The position numbers and the translations under genes were made by a program. The notes beneath the pieces were generated by a model that was given only the letters and a program-made list of their open reading frames with translations, had not been told where the DNA came from and searched no databases. Below are positions 11,150-22,445 of a DNA stretch of 64,000 bases, one piece after another. Source of the stretch: Leguminivora glycinivorella (Eukaryota > Arthropoda > Insecta > Lepidoptera > Tortricidae); assembly GCF_023078275.1 (NCBI RefSeq), contig NC_062975.1:12995141-13059140 (forward strand). The letters run 5' to 3'. Position 1 is the stretch's first letter, and every line of letters begins with the position of its first letter.

Positions 11150-11945
11150 AAAATAATTTTTAAGAAAAAAAAAACCGCCTTCCTTTGGGGTTCTGGTGAT
11201 AAATACTTTCAAATGTTGGATTATGTTATCAATTCGTCTGCGTATTTTTTAATGTTTGTTATTCGATATCTCCGTCTTTTCTGAACCAATTTTGAAATCT
11301 GGATGATTCTGAAGTACTTACAGATGAGAATGATTATCAGAACGGAACTCTAACCAGAGGCGGCTCACTCTTCATCAGCAGTTCCACTGCACCAAATGTC
11401 ACTGTTCTGGACGTAAGTGCATGCTGTTCTTATAAAAATACCAAAGTCACTATAAGTGTGCCGTTCAGATTTGAGGAGTTCCGTTCTGACCATCATCAGC
11501 AATTCCACTGCACCAAATATCACTGTTCTGGACGTAAGTGCATGCTGTTCTTATAAAAATACCAAAGTCACTATAAGTGTGCCTCTCACATTTGAGGAGT
11601 TCCATTCTGACCATCATCAGGAGTTCCACTGCACCAAATGTCACTGTTACGTACGTAAATGCATGCTGTTCCTTTAAAAACACAAAAATCACCATATGTA
11701 TGCCTTTCAGATTTGAGGAGTTCCCTCGATTTCTCCAGGATCCCATCATCAGAACTGGGTTCTGAGAAAAATGGGACCAATCTGTATGCATATACATTCA
11801 ATCAAAGAAAAAATTTTCAAAATCGGTCTAGTAACGACGGAGATATCGAGGAACAAACATTAAAAAAAAACAAAAAAAAAAAAAAACATACAGACGACTT
11901 GAGATAACCCCTTCCTTTGAGATTTGGAAGGCGGTTAAAAAGACT
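11150..11945. repeat. Minisatellite-bearing dispersed element, copy 1
   Basis: The left edge reads TTTTTAAGAAAA then AACCGCCTTCC, and the right edge GGAAGGCGGTTAAAAA. The interior holds about three units of a 121-bp tandem repeat (about 11375-11750). Each unit contains CACTGCACCAAATGTCACTG and CAGATTTGAGGAGTTCC. After the array come GAGATATCGAGGAACAAACA and a poly-A tract. Overlapping short frames on both strands (for example those with the residue pattern TAPNVTV) are translations of the repeat and not genes. Related copies: 13035-14215 and 39017-39875. Similar repeats are, from memory, abundant in Lepidoptera. Confidence 0.8.
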
Positions 11946-13034
11946 CTTATTATCCTTTAGTATTCAAAATATTTAACAATGACTAACTGTTTATTCAATA
12001 TGTCGTACAGCTTTTACTTGTTCCTAAACGTTTTTCATTGTACCAGAATCGCCTAGCAACTAGCGACAAGAAGTACCCTGAGTCACAGTCGACGTAGTCT
12101 AGTAACTACGTAGCCCTCATTCATCTTTCATTAGACCTCCTCGAAGCCGACAGCCACACAAATAGTTTAGCGAATTATTTTTATAATGATGCTAATGCAT
12201 ATAATATGTTAATCTGTTATTTTATGAGCGGTGACGTGATTTCATTCGTTATAATGTTATATTATTTATACGGAATATTTGGATTAGAGTAACGGACCTC
12301 TGAAAACCAGTAAGGATTAAGAAATTTTAAAACGGGTCGCGTAGGTATACAAGTGCTTAATATAGTCACAGACTTGCTAGACAATAAACTGAGAAAATAA
12401 ATAGTAAGAGTTACTTAGTGTGTTACCTATACAAGCTGTCCCAGGACTATGAGACATGAAGGGAAGTTATCTTAATATCGAGTTTTACCAGATCTGGACG
12501 TGTTTGGGCTCATTCTTCTCAGAATTACGAGCTGATTCGATCCCGACGATAAAAAATTGTGTGCCACATTTTCCATACAAAATTCGAGTTTCCAACACGT
12601 CACGTCACGCTCGTAGTAAGCTTGTAACAGAACAAGCGTCTATGACGAGGAAATTGACTCGTTATTACATATAAAACTTACGGCGAATCAACTTTTCCTT
12701 GACCAACTTTCTTGGTGCATATTTTCTTTGGGATTTCATTGGATATTTTAACAAATAATATCTGTGAAGCTTTATCACATGTATAGTCACGTCTTCACTC
12801 ATAAAATTCACTGTTATTCGATGCAAAACAGATTGGAAAAACATATTTATCAACAAACTACGTTCACATGGATGAAATACTGACATTGACAGTTGTCAAC
12901 TGAGTAGCGTTCCAATATTATATCTTGATTTCAATTATAGGTCGTAAAAATTGATAATAATAAGTAGTATACTTTCTGGATGTGTTTATTGTAGCATTTA
13001 GAAACAAATATGATATTTTGCCTCAAATTTGATT
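11946..13034. other. Non-coding stretch with a shared 80-bp repeat
   Basis: Mostly unrecognised. Positions 12465-12570 hold TAATATCGAGTTTTACC, CGTGTTTGGGCTCATTC and GATCCCGACGATAA. The same blocks recur inverted at 16961-17028, so this is a dispersed repeat. No coding evidence. Confidence 0.45.
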
Positions 13035-14123
13035 TACATAATTTTTAAGAAAAAAAAACCGTCGCCTTTCGGGTTCTGGTGAAAGCTACTTGCGAATGTT
13101 GGATTATGTAGAAATGTGTAAGTATTTTTTTAAACTGCTTTTAATGCTTTAATTATTAGATGGCAACACAAATGAATATACGTATAACGTTAAGGTTTGA
13201 GGAGTTTCCTCAATTCCTCATGAATCCTATTATATTATAAGAAATCGAAGCTTGACAAACTTTGACTTCAAAACTTATGCTTAACAAACATAACTAAATA
13301 AATGTCACTGTTCTGAACTTAAATGCATGCTTTTCTTACAAAAATACCAAAGTCACTATGAGTGTGCCGTTCAGGTTTGAGGAGTTTGGTTCTGGCCATC
13401 ATCAGCAGTTCCACTGCACCAAATGTCACTGTTCTGGACGAAAGTGCATGCTGTTCTTATAAAAATACCACAGTCACTATAAGCGTGCCGTTCAGATTTG
13501 AGGAGTTCGGTTCTGACCATCATCAGAAATTCCACTGCACCAAATGTCACTGTTCTGGACGAAAGTGCATGCTGTTCTTATAAAAATGGCAAAGTCACTA
13601 TAAGCGTGCCGTTCAGATTTGAGGAGTTTGGTTCTGGCCATCATCAGCAGTTCCACTGCACCAAATGTCACTGTTCTGGATGAAAGTGCATGCTGTTCTT
13701 ATAAAAATACCAAAGTCACTATAAGCGTGCCGTTCAGATTTGAGGAGTTCGGTTCTGAACATCATCAGAAATTCCACTGCACCAAATGTCACTGTTCTGG
13801 ACGAAAGTGCATACTGTTCGTATAAAAATACCAAAGTCACTATAAGCGTGCCGTTCAGATTTGAAGAGTTCCGTTCTGGCCATCATCAGCAGTTCCACTG
13901 CACCAAATGTCACTGTTCCGTACCTAAATGCATGCTGTTCCTTTAAAAACACAAAAATCACCATATGTATGCCTTTCAGATTTGAGGAGTTCCCTCGATT
14001 TCTCCAGGATCCCATCATCAGAACTGGGTTCTGAGAAAAATGGGACCAATCTGTATGCATATACATTCAATCAAAAAAAAAATTTTCAAAATCGGTCCAG
14101 TAACGACGGAGATATCGAGGAAC

Positions 14124-14160
<37 letters not shown>

Positions 14161-14215
14161 ATACAGACGACTTGATAACCGTCCTTCTTGAGATATGAGG
14201 CGACGGTTAAAAACT
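13035..14215. repeat. Minisatellite-bearing dispersed element, copy 2
   Basis: Same organisation as copy 1, but with about six 121-bp units (about 13300-14000) and edges AACCGTCGCCTTTC and GAGGCGACGGTTAAAAA. Units differ by a few substitutions (for example CTGGACGAAAG versus CTGGACGTAAG), so the array has expanded by unit duplication. A run of about 30 A follows GAACAAACAT near 14130-14159. The multiple overlapping frames are repeat translations. Confidence 0.8.
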
Positions 14216-14485
14216 GGTTAAAAACCTTTGATAAAGTAATATTCGCATATTTATATTTACCACAATATAAAATGTTTCATTACGTACTAGGAATCAACAA
14301 AAGATATCTCCATCTCACTCTAAAACACGTGCAGTCATGCAGATGTTACTATTGAGAAGCAAAAACGTACGTGCTGAGATGTCTTGGACATTAATGCCTA
14401 AGGCGTACGACTTAGTAAACAAAACAGTTACGACCTTTTTCTTATAAGTGTAATTTAGCGGCTATCCATTGTTATTTGTCGCCAG

Positions 14486-14662
14486 TCGCCCTTTTGTCGC
14501 TCTTTTGTCGCTCTTTTGTAGCCCTTTTGTAGCCCTTTTGTCGCTCTTTTGTCGCTCTTTTGTAGCCCTTTTGTCGCTCTTTTGTCGCTTTTTTGTCGCT
14601 TTTTTGTCGCTCTTTTGTAGCTCTTTTGTCGCCTTTTTGTCGCTCTTTTGTCGCTCTTTTTG
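14486..14662. repeat. 11-bp tandem array, about 16 units
   Basis: Units of TTTTGTCGCTC with TAGCCC and TCGCCT variants run head to tail and stop a few bases before a TATA box at 14667. The position directly upstream of a promoter-like sequence suggests a repeated regulatory site, but this is inference. The 81- and 64-residue frames over it are low-complexity repeat translations. Confidence 0.85.
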
Positions 14663-14666
14663 AATC

Positions 14667-14702
14667 TATAAAAGGGTCGGAGCGAGCCGACGCGCGTCAT
14701 TC
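14667..14702 (+). promoter_or_regulatory. Candidate core promoter: TATAAAAG plus TCATTC initiator
   Basis: TATAAAAG at 14667-14674 is followed by TCATTC with its A at 14699. The 32-base spacing is what arthropod TATA/initiator promoters use. Between them is a GC-rich segment with a small inverted repeat (GTCGGAGCGAGCCGAC). The 11-bp array lies immediately upstream. Whether it drives a host non-coding RNA, an unseen spliced gene or a retroelement remnant cannot be settled from sequence. Confidence 0.55.
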
Positions 14703-16900
14703 TTAAAATATCTACAAGACTAACAGTGTCTCTGGCTTTCGTGTGTTACTAGTGAGTGAAGTTGTTCTGCTATTATTTCTCTGTTTGTTTTTACTTGGAA
14801 ATTATTCTAAGTGATTGTAAACTTTGATATTGTGTCTCTGTGTGATTGTGCGGGGACAATATCGTCGTACAGTTGGACTTAGACCTATGGTGGAATTGCT
14901 TTACTGTCAGTTGTGGGGTTAATTTAGTGTTCTATTTATAGTGTAGTGTTACATTTAAATTGATGTGTATAGTGAAGTTTTCTGTGCTTTGTTTCATGAG
15001 TGCCGTTAAGCAATACAAAGACTGGGTCGATGTATGGCTGGTGCTTGGAGATAAGTCTGTGTTTGGTTTTGTAGGGAGTAATTCTTGCAAAACTAAGCTT
15101 AGATTATAGCACGTAAAGGAAACTTCACTCGTTTGTTTAGTTGGTCAGTAAAATTGAATTTAGTAATTTTCTATGGTGTTATTTTGTGAAAGTTATAAGC
15201 CAGATCATTGTTTGTGACAGACTGTTGTCCGGCTAGGCGCTTCTTCCCTTACGGTGTCAAATAAGAGGCGTTTAGGGGTCTTTTTGTTCCAAGTGGAGGG
15301 CTTGGACGCTTTTCTATACTTACAAAAGCGTATTTTCTCACCGGTCTCAAAGAGTCCAACTGTTAGATGGAAGTGAGGACTTTCACGATTGACGAAAGGC
15401 ATTAGGAGTAATCCTTGCTCACTGAAGTCGGCAGTATTTGAGGCTGGGGTCCTATATATATATATATATTTATTTACTCGGTGTTCTGGTCCATGCTGGC
15501 GTTGGTTGCTGGGGATTTCGGTTGTGATCGATCCACATCTAAGTAAAGTTGATCGCAGCTGGGTCTCTCATGTGGCTGGTACTGGTGTGTCCTAGGATAC
15601 TGGATATATACACGGATAGGGCGATCTACTCTCTGCTACCCTAGCCTGCGGGCAAGAGCAGAGGGGGGGATAAGAACACAAGCCTATAGGTTGCCTATCT
15701 CAGCTTCGCTGGCTGAACTGTACAGCTTATGGTAGGGATACACTTGTGCATATTTTGAACACAAGATCTATGGTAAGTGACGGTCTGTGTTTCAGATATG
15801 TTAGAGTAGGGAAAACGATAGGAATAGGGTAAAGTCACACACTATTTCTATGAAAGTAGAGTTTTTTTTTATGATTGATCTTGGAATATAATTGGTCAAC
15901 GTGTATTGTGGAGAAATAATCTAACTACTACTATTTATATGGTTTAAATGGACTTTAAATGTGGTGTTTATTATCTTAATATATGTGGTAAAACTGGTAA
16001 TTTATAAAACCTCTTATTACTTAATTTATTTGAGTGAAATTAATAATTGTGGTAGCAATTTCTGATTCTTCGTGTAGCATCGAGCCAGTGAGTGTTGCTA
16101 ACTAGTTTTTCAAGGTAAATTCTATCAAGTTGGTTAGGGAAACAAACTATACTTTGGAATAAAAAGCATAAGTTTGTTATAGGGCCCAGTGGCATGCGAG
16201 CGCCGTCCACTGATGACAAGTCAAAAGCTTCAAGGAGTTACTAGACTTACTTACTTCGTTCTCAGTGGTAGCAACTACTCGGAGCCTTGATGATACATTA
16301 GAAGGATCGAGAAGTTATGGTCTATTAGCAGTATTGGGGAAAAGGGGGGTTTAGCTAGGGAAAAAGAAACAAAACAAAAAGGGGGTTAGTTCGTAGATAG
16401 ATAGCCCTTCAGGCTTACTTGCTTAGGATCCTGATAAAGTGGTTTGATCAGGTCAGGGGTTCTATTCCACATCGCAAGTTCGTACCCAAATCAGGACCAC
16501 TAATAAGGCGTAGTGGATGATTAACAAAATATTTTTTAATATTTATTTCATGTATGTTTCACTCACTAACTTCTATTCTAAAAATTTTCTTCATCACGTC
16601 ATTAATTTTCTCACTCATAACTTTCTAGGCCTAAATCTGATAAAATACTCTTCTATAACACTATGTTATTATGCTACAATAACCTTTATTCTTCTTTAAA
16701 ATATAAATAAATAAAAATTTAAATATTAGTCAAAAATACAGCTGATACTCATTAAAGGATCTAGGTTATCGCGGTTCACATCGAAGGGTTCTACTTATTC
16801 GCGCTGGACGATCACAAGGCCAAATTTACGGGGTATTTTTAAAGGGGGGTTAGCTATACTGTTGGTTAGTCAAGTAAGTAAGTAAATAAGTAAGGTGAGC
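14703..16900 (+). other. Possible transcribed non-coding region downstream of the promoter
   Basis: This stretch has noticeably more G and T than its flanks and no long reading frame. Purine-rich AAAGGGGGGTT-like tracts occur at about 16339-16350 and 16841-16853. They resemble polypurine tracts of LTR elements, but no matching LTR pair was found. A short TATATATATATA run lies near 15453-15466. It could be a leader or long non-coding RNA, or a decayed retroelement. Confidence 0.3.
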
Positions 16901-16960
16901 GGAGGTTTAGTTACAAGCTCATTCTAAAATCGTGACGTAAAGGAATGGAAAAAAATTAGG

Positions 16961-17028
16961 ACACATTTTGTTATCGTCGGGATCGAGAGGAATGAGCCCA
17001 AACACGTATCAGGTGTAATTCGATATTA
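16961..17028 (-). repeat. Second copy of the GTGTTTGGGCTCATT repeat
   Basis: On the minus strand this reads TAATATCGAATTACACC, CGTGTTTGGGCTCATTC and GATCCCGACGATAAC, matching 12465-12570 with small internal indels. Function unknown. Confidence 0.5.
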
Positions 17029-17161
17029 GTTTTTTTTTTTTGGAAAACATCCATATAGGATTTGTACCTACTCTTATAACTCAAACATTTAACGTTGTTC
17101 TTTCCGTTTAAAAATACATACTATGTTACGAAGAATATTTTTTAGTCCATTCATCCCATTG

Positions 17162-17395
17162 GTGACCGGTCTGGCATAGTTGGTAGTGACCCTGCCTGTT
17201 AAGCCGCGGTCCCGGGTTCGAATCCCGGTAAGGGCATTTATTTGTGTGATGAATGTTCTCTATGTATATAAGTATTTATATATTATATATATCGTTGGCT
17301 GAGTACCCACAACACAAGCCTTCTTGAGCTTACCGTGGGCCTCAGTCAATCTGTGTAAGAATGTCCTATAATATTTATTTATTTCTTTATTTATT
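17162..17395 (+). mobile_element. tRNA-headed SINE (family B), near full length
   Basis: The head runs GTGACCGGTCTGGCATAGTT and then CCCGGGTTCGAATCCCGG, a good B box inside a T-arm-like hairpin. The body then reads GGGCATTTATTTGTGTGATG. The tail has CTTCTTGAGCTTACCGTGG, CAATCTGTGTAAGAATGTCC and a TATTTATTTATT run. The tail type is shared with the fragment at 61752-61826 and differs from that of 5041-5228 and 40787-41071. Non-coding. Confidence 0.8.
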
Positions 17396-19533
17396 CATTC
17401 GATTGATATTATAAAAATAGGAATATTTTTTTTGTTTCACATTTAAGTTGGTTCGAATCCCAGATAACATAAAATTTTCTTTCAGCAAAATATTCTGTCT
17501 ACTGTTAGTTATTACAGGTACTAAGTTACCTACCACTCTGTTTGCTTGAAATGAAGATATAACTGTGAACTTCGAACTTGCGCAGGTCCAAAGATAAACC
17601 TTGTTGGCTTTCTCGATGTATCAATTTGTATGTACGAGCGGTTTTAGGCGGTAAGCATTAACGGAACGCCTTTGTCACTCTACGCGTCATGTTCCACTAT
17701 AGAGCCATTTGTTATGTAAACCAAACAATAGCTTCAGTGTAACGTTTTCGTTAATGGAGTCCATGAGTAGATTGACCATTCTATGGAGCCAACGATATGG
17801 TTTTTAACCTATATTGCCAGTGATGGCACACCTGTAGATATCTATGTAACTAGGCTTTTTGCACGTCGCTTGACGACAAGGAGTTTTAGAAAACTGTCAA
17901 AAATTAACCAAATAAAGGTCAAAGTGACCATCCGAACTATATGAAACAATAAAATCTTTTTAGTGTTTTCGGGGTTGGTTTCATCTTGAAAATTGCTAAT
18001 TATTAAATATAAATCTAACATAATTATACTGAATTACTTCAGATCATTTGTTAGACGAGGGTAATACATGGCCAGCAGCCAAATCAGTACGTACCTACTC
18101 CTCAGGGATGGTTTAACCGCTGTCAGGACCAGGTTCCCAACTAATCACGACTTCTTAAGTTAGCCAGAACATTTTAGAATCCCGAATTTTCAATACCAGC
18201 AAGTTAGTGAGCTAATTCTTCCTAGTCCATTAATGGAGCTATTGTTCGTTTCGTTTTATTTTATGGATTAAATAAGTGCTATTATTTTGATTAAATAATT
18301 AATATTTTTTATTAAAAAACTTCATTGAGATACAACACAAAACATGTTGTTTAAGTTGCACACGGCTTTTTAGAAGATAAACATCTCGTAAAAAGTAAAT
18401 TAAAAAGCTTACTTGTACTTGTAAGCAGACCTGGCCATAAAAGGGGTGCAGTTATAAAAACAACCTTCCGAATTTAGTGCATAATGTTGATGTCATTGTC
18501 TGAAGAGGTGGTTACGGCGACAATAGAGGTCGTTCAACTTGTGGGGTATCGCGGTAGGATATATCAGTGTAAGAAACTAGACAATACCGTGATTGATGAT
18601 GGTCAAAATTTTGCGCCTTGTTAGCATAAAGAAATGGCAAGAAGTAATGAATGAGAGCAATCTGATACAATTCGATCCATCAGTCTATTATACTCGTAAA
18701 TCAATTGAAATGTTTCTCGAGACGGAGATGATATCTAATTTGCAATCGTGCATTGTATGACATTATCCAAGAGGATTTTCAAGTAGCTGTTTGTATTATA
18801 CTGATGTCATATATGACATATTACTGTGAATATAGTATTTATTATGTTAGTTAACGAAGAATCCAGTTAAGACTCGATGATTGACGTAATTTAATAGAAT
18901 ATATGTTTTAAAAGTATACCTACATACTATATGTAATTTTTTTTCCTCAGCACCTGAACATGGGCTAACTCTTTGTCCAAGTATTCAGATTCACATAAGT
19001 CTCGTGCCCTGTTAACCGTTTAAAACTTTATAATATAATCAATATTTAAAAAAATAATGAAACCAAATGTCAAATAATAATACTCGTATGTGAAGATATT
19101 GGTATATCACAGATATGTGCAATATGTTAAACAAAAGATTTGGTTTAGCCTTTTGAGGATCAATGCCCTAATACTAGTAAGGTCAATACGGATAAGTGTG
19201 TCATAAGGCGAAGTGTGTCTGGCCCTCAAATTTTGCCCGTTTAAACCATTGATCAGTATTGATTGAGAGTTCATATATTTACCACTAATTGTGAGTAGCA
19301 AGTAGTTTACTATGAACTCTCGAAAACACCTGTGACAAAGAGTAAAAAGGTCTAATGTGAAGGCCCGACTCGCTTCCCCTTATAACACACTTACCCGTAT
19401 TGACCTTACTTATAAGTTACCTCCAATAAAGTTTGAATCAACATTCAAATCGAACTGATTGATTTTATTTGATCTTGTAACAAAACAAATTCAAATATTG
19501 ATTTGACACTTTCTTGTATAGTGGGTTGCTAGA
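17396..19533. other. Non-coding stretch, nothing recognised
   Basis: Over 2 kb of AT-rich DNA with only short frames. No domain, splice-bounded exon, tRNA-like sequence or repeat end was seen with confidence. Confidence 0.35.
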
Positions 19534-19590
19534 GGTTATTTTTGACTAACTGTGATGTATATTATACATCACAGTTAGTCAAAAATAGCC
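19534..19590. repeat. 57-bp palindrome
   Basis: Arms of 28 bases with one mismatch flank a single central T (GATGTATA-T-TATACATC). The ends read GGTTA and TAGCC. It overlaps the next palindrome by five bases, TAGCC. Confidence 0.9.
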
Positions 19591-19688
19591 TTAGACACTA
19601 AATCTAAAAAGCAAAACAACCAAATCGAGTTATACATTGTATAACTCGATTTGGTTGTTTTGCTTTTTAGATTTAGTGTCTAAGGCTA
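19586..19688. repeat. 103-bp perfect palindrome
   Basis: Two 51-base arms match perfectly around a single central T (GAGTTATACA-T-TGTATAACTC). The outer ends are TAGCC and GGCTA. It abuts and shares TAGCC with the palindrome at 19534-19590. No TA or other target duplication could be defined. Confidence 0.9.
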
Positions 19689-19719
19689 TAAATACTAACG
19701 TATTGCGTAAGACGCTACG

Positions 19720-20195
19720 GGAGCGAAAATGCTAAAATGGAAAGGAGAGTTAAATTCACTAGTGTTATTAACTAGATTTATCGAAAAAAAAATGTCCATT
19801 AAGAACAACTCAGTTAAAAGATATTGCGATAAAATCTTTAAAATCGAGGTTCCGCTCTCGACTGTTTCCTCCTTCAAAACTTATTTAAACGGAACGAAAT
19901 TTGAGAATCTGAATAACAATGAAATAATCTGTGTCGGACCGTTTAGAGTTTTTGGCTAATTGTTACCGATCTTGAGTATCACACCTTTTTTTGAGCCATA
20001 TTGAAAAAGGCCGTTTTTAGAAATTTTTGATTGGCTCTAGCGTCTTTTATAATAAAAATAGCAAAAAAATTAAAACGGTCCGACACAGATAAAAATAATA
20101 ACAATCCGTGTTGAAAAAATCATTGCTCTATCTTCAAAAACCAGGGAGGAAATAGTCGAGAGCGTTTGTATGGAGAATTGACCTGTATCGTATCG
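19720..20195. repeat. Foldback-type dispersed repeat
   Basis: Arms such as CTCTCGACTGTTTCCTCC (about 19855-19872) pair with GGGAGGAAATAGTCGAGAG (about 20145-20163). TCTGTGTCGGACCGTTT (19929-19945) pairs with AAACGGTCCGACACAGA (20073-20089). The 76-residue plus-strand frame and its minus counterpart lie across the left arm and have no recognisable domain. I recall closely similar sequences as common in lepidopteran genomes. Confidence 0.6.
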
Positions 20196-22038
20196 TCTTA
20201 ACAAAGCAAGGACCGAAAATCGTAAGGGCTCTGAACAAAGTTAGGTGGTCAACTCTGAGGTATAAACTGACAAACCCGGAAGTATATTTGCAGCAATGTT
20301 TATAATTTTTGTTTTCACAATAAAAGTGACAACAGCTGTAAATCTGTTTAATCTGATATTTTTCCAGTAAATTTTTGAATACACTCTGTATACATATATA
20401 TTAAAATATCTTATTTATATTTAGTTGTATATACAGTGTGTAAATATAGGATATCTAATAGAATTTAGTAGGAATACATACTAAAATTTAAAGGTTATGT
20501 GACTGTAAAGATCGCGTCCCAAGACTCATTGATATGCGGGAGAAGAGGCTTTGCTTCCGTAAATATTTCATTCTGAAGGGAAATCGTATTGAGTAAGATT
20601 TTCATCTGACCGTTGGGTATAATTGGAAAACCTTTGAATTATAAATCCAAATAACAGAATTTAAATTATTACTTTTAATCACCCCATGAACCATTTGTCG
20701 TTTTACTGAAGCTTTAATTTTCAGTATGTGTATCTAAAGGCATGTTTGTCTCTTCTCGCGCCTAATCAGCTTAGTAAAAAGCCACTAATATTACAGTAAT
20801 TAAACCATGTATGTTACTGTGAAAATACGAAAAAAATTAACAACACTCCAAAATAAAACTTAGTAAAAAATATTACAAAGTATCTACAAAATGAAACATA
20901 TTTGAGCGACGTAATAGCGTGGCTCCTTTGCGTCGTCTGACTTTGCATAGGATTTGTCGTGGCTTTCCGCATTTCGTGCTTATTAAAGAGAAATCGATTG
21001 CTTGTTATAATGGCATAAAAATATGCTTAGTAACCGCGTCACGACGAATAAGCGAGAAAAAACAACACAAGCATTTGGCAGGCGATAAATCTTTTGAATG
21101 CCTTTTCCACCCCAAGAGGACGGAAAATCAAAGACGCGCCTTTCATCCATATCCGCTCGGCGACATTTGTTAAGCCAACCGTTTAATATTAATGTATGTA
21201 ACCGAAATGAAATCATGGCATAATGAATATTTTTGATTATTTGCTGGTGGTAAATGGTTAGTAGGTACAAATATATTTCAATTTTAATAGCCGAAGAGGC
21301 GTAAGGAGGTTGTATAATTGAAGTGATTGTGGCATAGGTAGACAGAGTTTTGTATCCAAAAGAATGTTTGTGTCGGCAACTTATTGTGTTATATTCTTAA
21401 GTTTTTTTTTAATTCTTAAATGAAGTATTACTTTCAATCCACATAAAAAAGTCATTAAGTTTTAGACCTTGTAAGTGTGAGAAACATGTCTTTCATTTCC
21501 ATGATAATTTAGATGGATTGGAACTTGTTGGTCACCTATAAATAATTTTGCTAAAAATTACGAGACCTAAAGTCAACCAAACGTCTGTTTCAATTTCAGA
21601 CTGAAAGCCCCGAGCCCGCCTTTTTTGCGTTGACACTAATTGCCGACTGTCGACAATGCCTTTGAATTTGACAAACGAAATAAGTCTACTAAATTAGACC
21701 AAGTCCATCACTTGAAATGTTATATATTCTAAAAACTGCTGTCTGTCAATTGGATTATATTTATTTATACTGCACACAAATACAAAAGTATGCAAATGGC
21801 GGACTTAATGTCAATTATATGTATAATTAGTTAATTAAGCTATTTAGTAAGTAAATACCTATTCTTTCAGTCTCTGAATTTCACTTTAAGCTTGTTTTGG
21901 TAAACTAGAGATTTATGTTATTTCATATTCTACACTACCGGTAAGCACTAGTAAGAAAAAGCTTTTTGTAGATTTATGATAACATTATCATTGAACATCC
22001 TTTCGCTTTTGTGTGACGGATGAAAAATAATGGCCCCA
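20196..22038. other. Mostly unrecognised non-coding DNA
   Basis: There is a GC-richer patch at 20910-21180 with frames on both strands (84 and 95 residues), none with a recognised domain. A LINE-tail-like TTTATTTATACTGCACAC occurs near 21760-21830. No gene is supported. Confidence 0.35.
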
Positions 22039-22189
22039 CACCAGTAGGCCTAGCACATGATGGCCGCGGGAGTATGTCGCCGCGAGATAGACTACCCGTC
22101 CTTATGTCATTAATACAGTTAGAAGAAGACGTGGCATCTATCTCGCGGCGACATACTCCCGCGGCCATCATGTGCTAGGCCTACTGGTG
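22039..22189. repeat. Perfect 53-bp inverted repeat with 45-base loop
   Basis: The left arm 22039-22091 and the right arm 22137-22189 are exact reverse complements, beginning CACCAGTAGGCCTAGCACAT. The arms are GC-rich (GGCCGCGGGAG, GTCGCCGCGAGATAGA), unlike the AT-rich surroundings. A young MITE is the simplest reading; an RNA hairpin is possible. No convincing target duplication was seen. Confidence 0.85.
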
Positions 22190-22194
22190 GCTGT

Positions 22195-22445
22195 TATATC
22201 GATACATATATATAATATTATAAATGTGAAAGTATGTGTGTCTGTTTGTTTGTCCGTCTTTCACGGCACAACGGAGCGTATTGACGTGATGTTTTAAGTG
22301 GAGATAGTTGAAGGGATGGAGAGTGACATAAGCTACTTTTTGTTTCTTTGTAACACCCCACTTCCCTAAAATGGGGGGTGGAAGTTTGTATGGAACATTC
22401 CGCAATTTTTGAATTTAGCGCTAGTTAAGCCGCGGGTAAAATCTA
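22195..22445 (-). repeat. Dispersed repeat, CGCGGCTTCGCTCGCG family
   Basis: On the minus strand it runs from the CCGCGGCTTAACTAGCG block to GCCGTGAAAGACGGACAAAC and ends TTTATAATATTATATATAT. It includes the variant with GGGAAGTGGGGTGTTAC. It matches 31079-31322 over most of its length. Confidence 0.65.

Noticed and set aside
11456..14131. Many 60-110 codon frames with shared TAPNVTV or FGAVE motifs
   Set aside because: They all fall in the 121-bp tandem units, occur in several frames on both strands and have no ends of their own.
14455..14700. 81-residue basic frame (KRATKRLQKSDK type)
   Set aside because: It is the reverse translation of the 11-bp promoter-side array.
16330..16860. LTR retrotransposon based on two AAAGGGGGG purine tracts
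   Set aside because: No repeated LTR pair, primer site or coding sequence could be matched to them.
19729..19959. 76-codon frame as a small gene
   Set aside because: It lies in the left arm of a foldback repeat, and the opposite strand is equally open.
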